From Patellaria atrata CBS 101060 (lineage: Eukaryota; Ascomycota; Dothideomycetes; Patellariales; Patellariaceae): DNA of 64,000 bases. The stretch lies in assembly GCA_010093705.1 (NCBI GenBank), contig MU006093.1:251785-315784 (forward strand), read 5' to 3'. A program made the position numbers and the translations under genes. Shown piece by piece: positions 61,852 to 64,000 of the stretch. The notes below the pieces were generated by a model that was given only the letters and a program-made list of their open reading frames with translations, was not told the DNA's origin and made no database searches. How positions within the stretch are numbered: the stretch's first letter is position 1; every line of letters begins with the position of its first letter.

Positions 61852-62222
61852 GGCGTTATACTTATTTCAACTCTCGAGACTGACGTTGGGTTGCGCCTCT
61901 CCCGGGTTGGGAATCGGATGTATCAAACTAAGCATGCCGCTGCTAAAAGACTTTGGCAATTATACTCTTATTGTATAGTATAGTGCTTACTATCCTCATA
62001 GCTTTGATGTTCTGTACACTTCGAACGGACTGCATTGTTTTACCACTTTCTACACTCATGAAGATCCGTACAGATATTGTACAGTTTACGGCAAACCAGT
62101 TATTGAGCCGACCACAAAATATGTCACACTCTCCCCAAACATACATCACTGATATTATATACAAATTTCGTCCTCTAAGACATGTACGATCCGCACCTGG
62201 ACGTCTTTCCAGCCCCAATAGC
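61852..62222. other. Convergent 3' spacer between MRF1 and the CAX gene
   Basis: 371 bp holding both 3' ends. It includes TGTACA motifs near 62013 and GTACAGATATTGTACAG at about 62068-62084. No gene seen. Confidence 0.35.
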
Positions 62223-63664
62223 TCAGTACCCCGCTTGCAGCAGAACCGGATTAGCAGCACCCGTACTGTAAAGGCCGACACCATTCGAAGTGGCAACATC
62301 AGGATCAGGATAATACCACGCAGCGACAGCAATAATGAGATAAATGATAACCAGCAGCGCGCCCTCGAGATAATTACACTCCTGATCGCGCAGGAAATTC
62401 CCCACGACCAAAATCGACAAGACGAGCAAAGCGACCATGAAGATCTCGAAGTTGAGATCCATGGGCTTGCCAAGGCCCCATGCGACGATGACGACGAGGG
62501 GCGCGTTGAAGAGCGCGGTTTGGATCGACGGCCCGAGACAGTGGAAGAGGGCGAAGTTCATCTGGCCGTCCCAGGCTTCGTCGATGGCGGTGAGGTGCTC
62601 CGCTGCTTTTTCGACGAGGGGGAGGAGGATGAGGCCGAGGAATTGGTCCGGCGTGCCGGATTCGACTACGGCTTCGATCCGTTCGACGAGGAGGAAGGCG
62701 AGGACGGTTACGAGGACGAGGGCGAGGACGATGGCGATGAGGCATTCGGTGAAGGTTAGTTTAGGCTTGGTGAGATCGAAGTGGCGGTCTAGGTCGTTGT
62801 GCTCGTCTTCTTCGAGGACGGTGTCGAAGATGCTGTGTTGGGATTTTGCGTTGTATAAGATGAATCTGGAAAGGGGTTATGGTGAAGTCTTCTTTTGGAG
62901 GGGGTGGCTTACATGAAAAATGCAATGATGAGCAAGATGGATGTGAAACGGCCAAGCTCGAGGACGTCTTTTTGCAACTTGGGTAAAGTAAAATGATGGT
63001 GCTTTCCTGGGATATCAATTGGGACGGCAGAGCCTTTCAATGCGGAATAGAAAGCGCTGGGGATCAAGAGTCCAAAACCAGCTACGAGCAGGAGACCAGT
63101 TCCAACCTCGCTCACAGCCGCGTGGAAAGTTTGAACTCGTTGACGGAGACCACCAACGAAGAAGCAGAGACCCAAACAAAGCAGCAAATTGGCGAGGATC
63201 GATCCAAGAATGGCAGCCTGGATGATCGGTATCAGATTTCCTTCTTCTGCAGACTCTTCACCTTCTTTATGCTTGACTATAAGAATCACGAAAAGAACGA
63301 TTTCGACAATAGATCCGAATGCAGTCTCAATCAATATTCCAGATACCTTAGGCATCTTGCGTGCGAATTCTTGACCGGCGAATCCAAGAAGGTTCGCAGC
63401 GGGTACCATGCCGACATAGCTCATAGCAAAGACCCATAAGGGATGGTTTGGAATGACAAAGTGAAGGATGATTGCAATTGGTACAAATGGCCATAGGAAA
63501 TTGACGTATTTAGAGACTATGTTTGAACTCCTCCATGCAACTTGAAGGAAATGTTTTGCATCGAATCCGCTTCGACCGCTTTCACCATCGGGATGGATGT
63601 GTAGGTGAGGTAGGAGTGGATGAGAGTCAGAATCACCATTCTGACGATGATTGAGAGAAGTCAT
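62223..63664 (-). CDS. CAX-type cation/H+ antiporter (Vcx1/Vnx1 group)
   Basis: Two exons, 63664-62913 and 62865-62223, give 464 aa with about 11 membrane helices. CAX proteins move Ca2+ or other cations into the vacuole in exchange for protons. The two alpha-repeats are recognisable: GSIVEIVLFVILIVKHK...IIQAAILGSILANLLLCLG, and LPLVEKAAEHLTAIDEAWDGQMNFALF then GPSIQTALFNAPLVVI. In classical Ca2+ exchangers these repeats read GNAVE and GNAAEH. Here the Asn is Ser in repeat 1 and GN is EK in repeat 2. From memory, a fungal subgroup shares this form, and its cation may not be Ca2+. An acidic stretch (VLEEDEHNDLD) lies between the halves. Confidence 0.88.
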
Positions 63665-64000
63665 GGTGATTTATATGTAGAACCGAGCAAACGGTTTATA
63701 CGTACAAGATAATGAATTGAAAACACGGGAGCTCGAACAATGAAGCTGGGGAACTCTATGGTAGCTTTAGAGGGGAGGAAAAGGAAAGAAATGCCTAGAG
63801 CGGGGTGGGAAGTCTAGCTTGGCTCCAGCCACTCAATTCTTCTAGTAGAGCGCTGGAAATCCTGCTTTCTATCATCATCTTTAACCAGCTTCTCGATATA
63901 ACGACATGGAGAATCGATGTGTATCTATGAGAGAGATTCAATTGATGTTGAAACGAAGACTAAGCAGCTGTTACAATCCATGCCCACGCGAAGATTCCTT
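63665..64000. other. Promoter-side flank of the CAX gene
   Basis: 336 bp upstream of the CAX start codon to the window edge. No gene recognised; a further gene may begin beyond the edge. Confidence 0.3.

Noticed and set aside
61943-62759. Long frames opposite the CAX gene's second exon
   Set aside because: Antisense shadows; the minus-strand CAX frame is continuous and family-consistent.

Overview
This window is nuclear DNA of a filamentous ascomycete (Pezizomycotina, possibly a leotiomycete). Genes sit on both strands with short spliceosomal introns of about 45-65 nt (GTAAGT-type donors, CTAAC/CTAAT branch sites). There are no operons. The gene set fits this reading: a Rat1 nuclease, the Uso1 tether, Utp15, Sfi1, an HET-domain relic, a fungal rhodopsin-domain protein and indoleamine dioxygenase. 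The taxon is inferred from protein style only. Exon joins were derived by reading splice signals in the sequence, and each join keeps frame and family continuity.

Layout. 1-4290 holds no recognisable protein gene, only a degenerate tRNA-like sequence. 4.3-9.6 kb carries an aquaglyceroporin, the p24 cargo receptor Erv25, a small DUF3253 protein and an SDR dehydrogenase. 9.9-10.8 kb is a DUF6594 membrane-protein gene broken by two nonsense codons. 11.6-17.3 kb carries IDO (minus), mitochondrial ribosomal protein uL22m (plus) and the U3 processome protein Utp15 (minus). 17.9-23.4 kb is accessory: two divergent paralogous F-box-like proteins and a rhodopsin-domain membrane protein. 24.4-39.8 kb is a housekeeping block: RAT1 and USO1, divergent from a shared 581 bp spacer, then cytosolic isoleucyl-tRNA synthetase and the centrin-binding protein Sfi1.

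39.8-44 kb is accessory again: a gene-poor stretch with a four-run G-quadruplex motif, then a tandem pair of small paralogous orphan genes with a duplicated TATA-type promoter. The first copy has an in-frame stop and the second has a 22-base poly(C) tract just before its start. 44.1-52.2 kb carries an SH3 protein of the Lsb1/Pin3 type, a type-B carboxylesterase, a 14-TM-type MFS exporter and a basic disordered orphan. 52.5-57 kb carries a secreted GH30 glycosidase and a gamma-glutamyltranspeptidase-family enzyme. 57.6-59.7 kb is a broken HET-domain gene. The window ends with mitochondrial release factor Mrf1 convergent with a CAX-type cation/H+ antiporter.

The genes do not form one pathway. 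Conserved RNA, translation, secretion and spindle-pole genes alternate with fast-evolving islands at 9.9-11, 18-22, 40-44 and 51-60 kb. I see no intact mobile element and no clear secondary-metabolite cluster. The most unusual items are the promoter-sharing orphan pair at 42-44 kb, the F-box-like pair at 18-21 kb, and nonsense codons that all fit CpA-to-TpA change.
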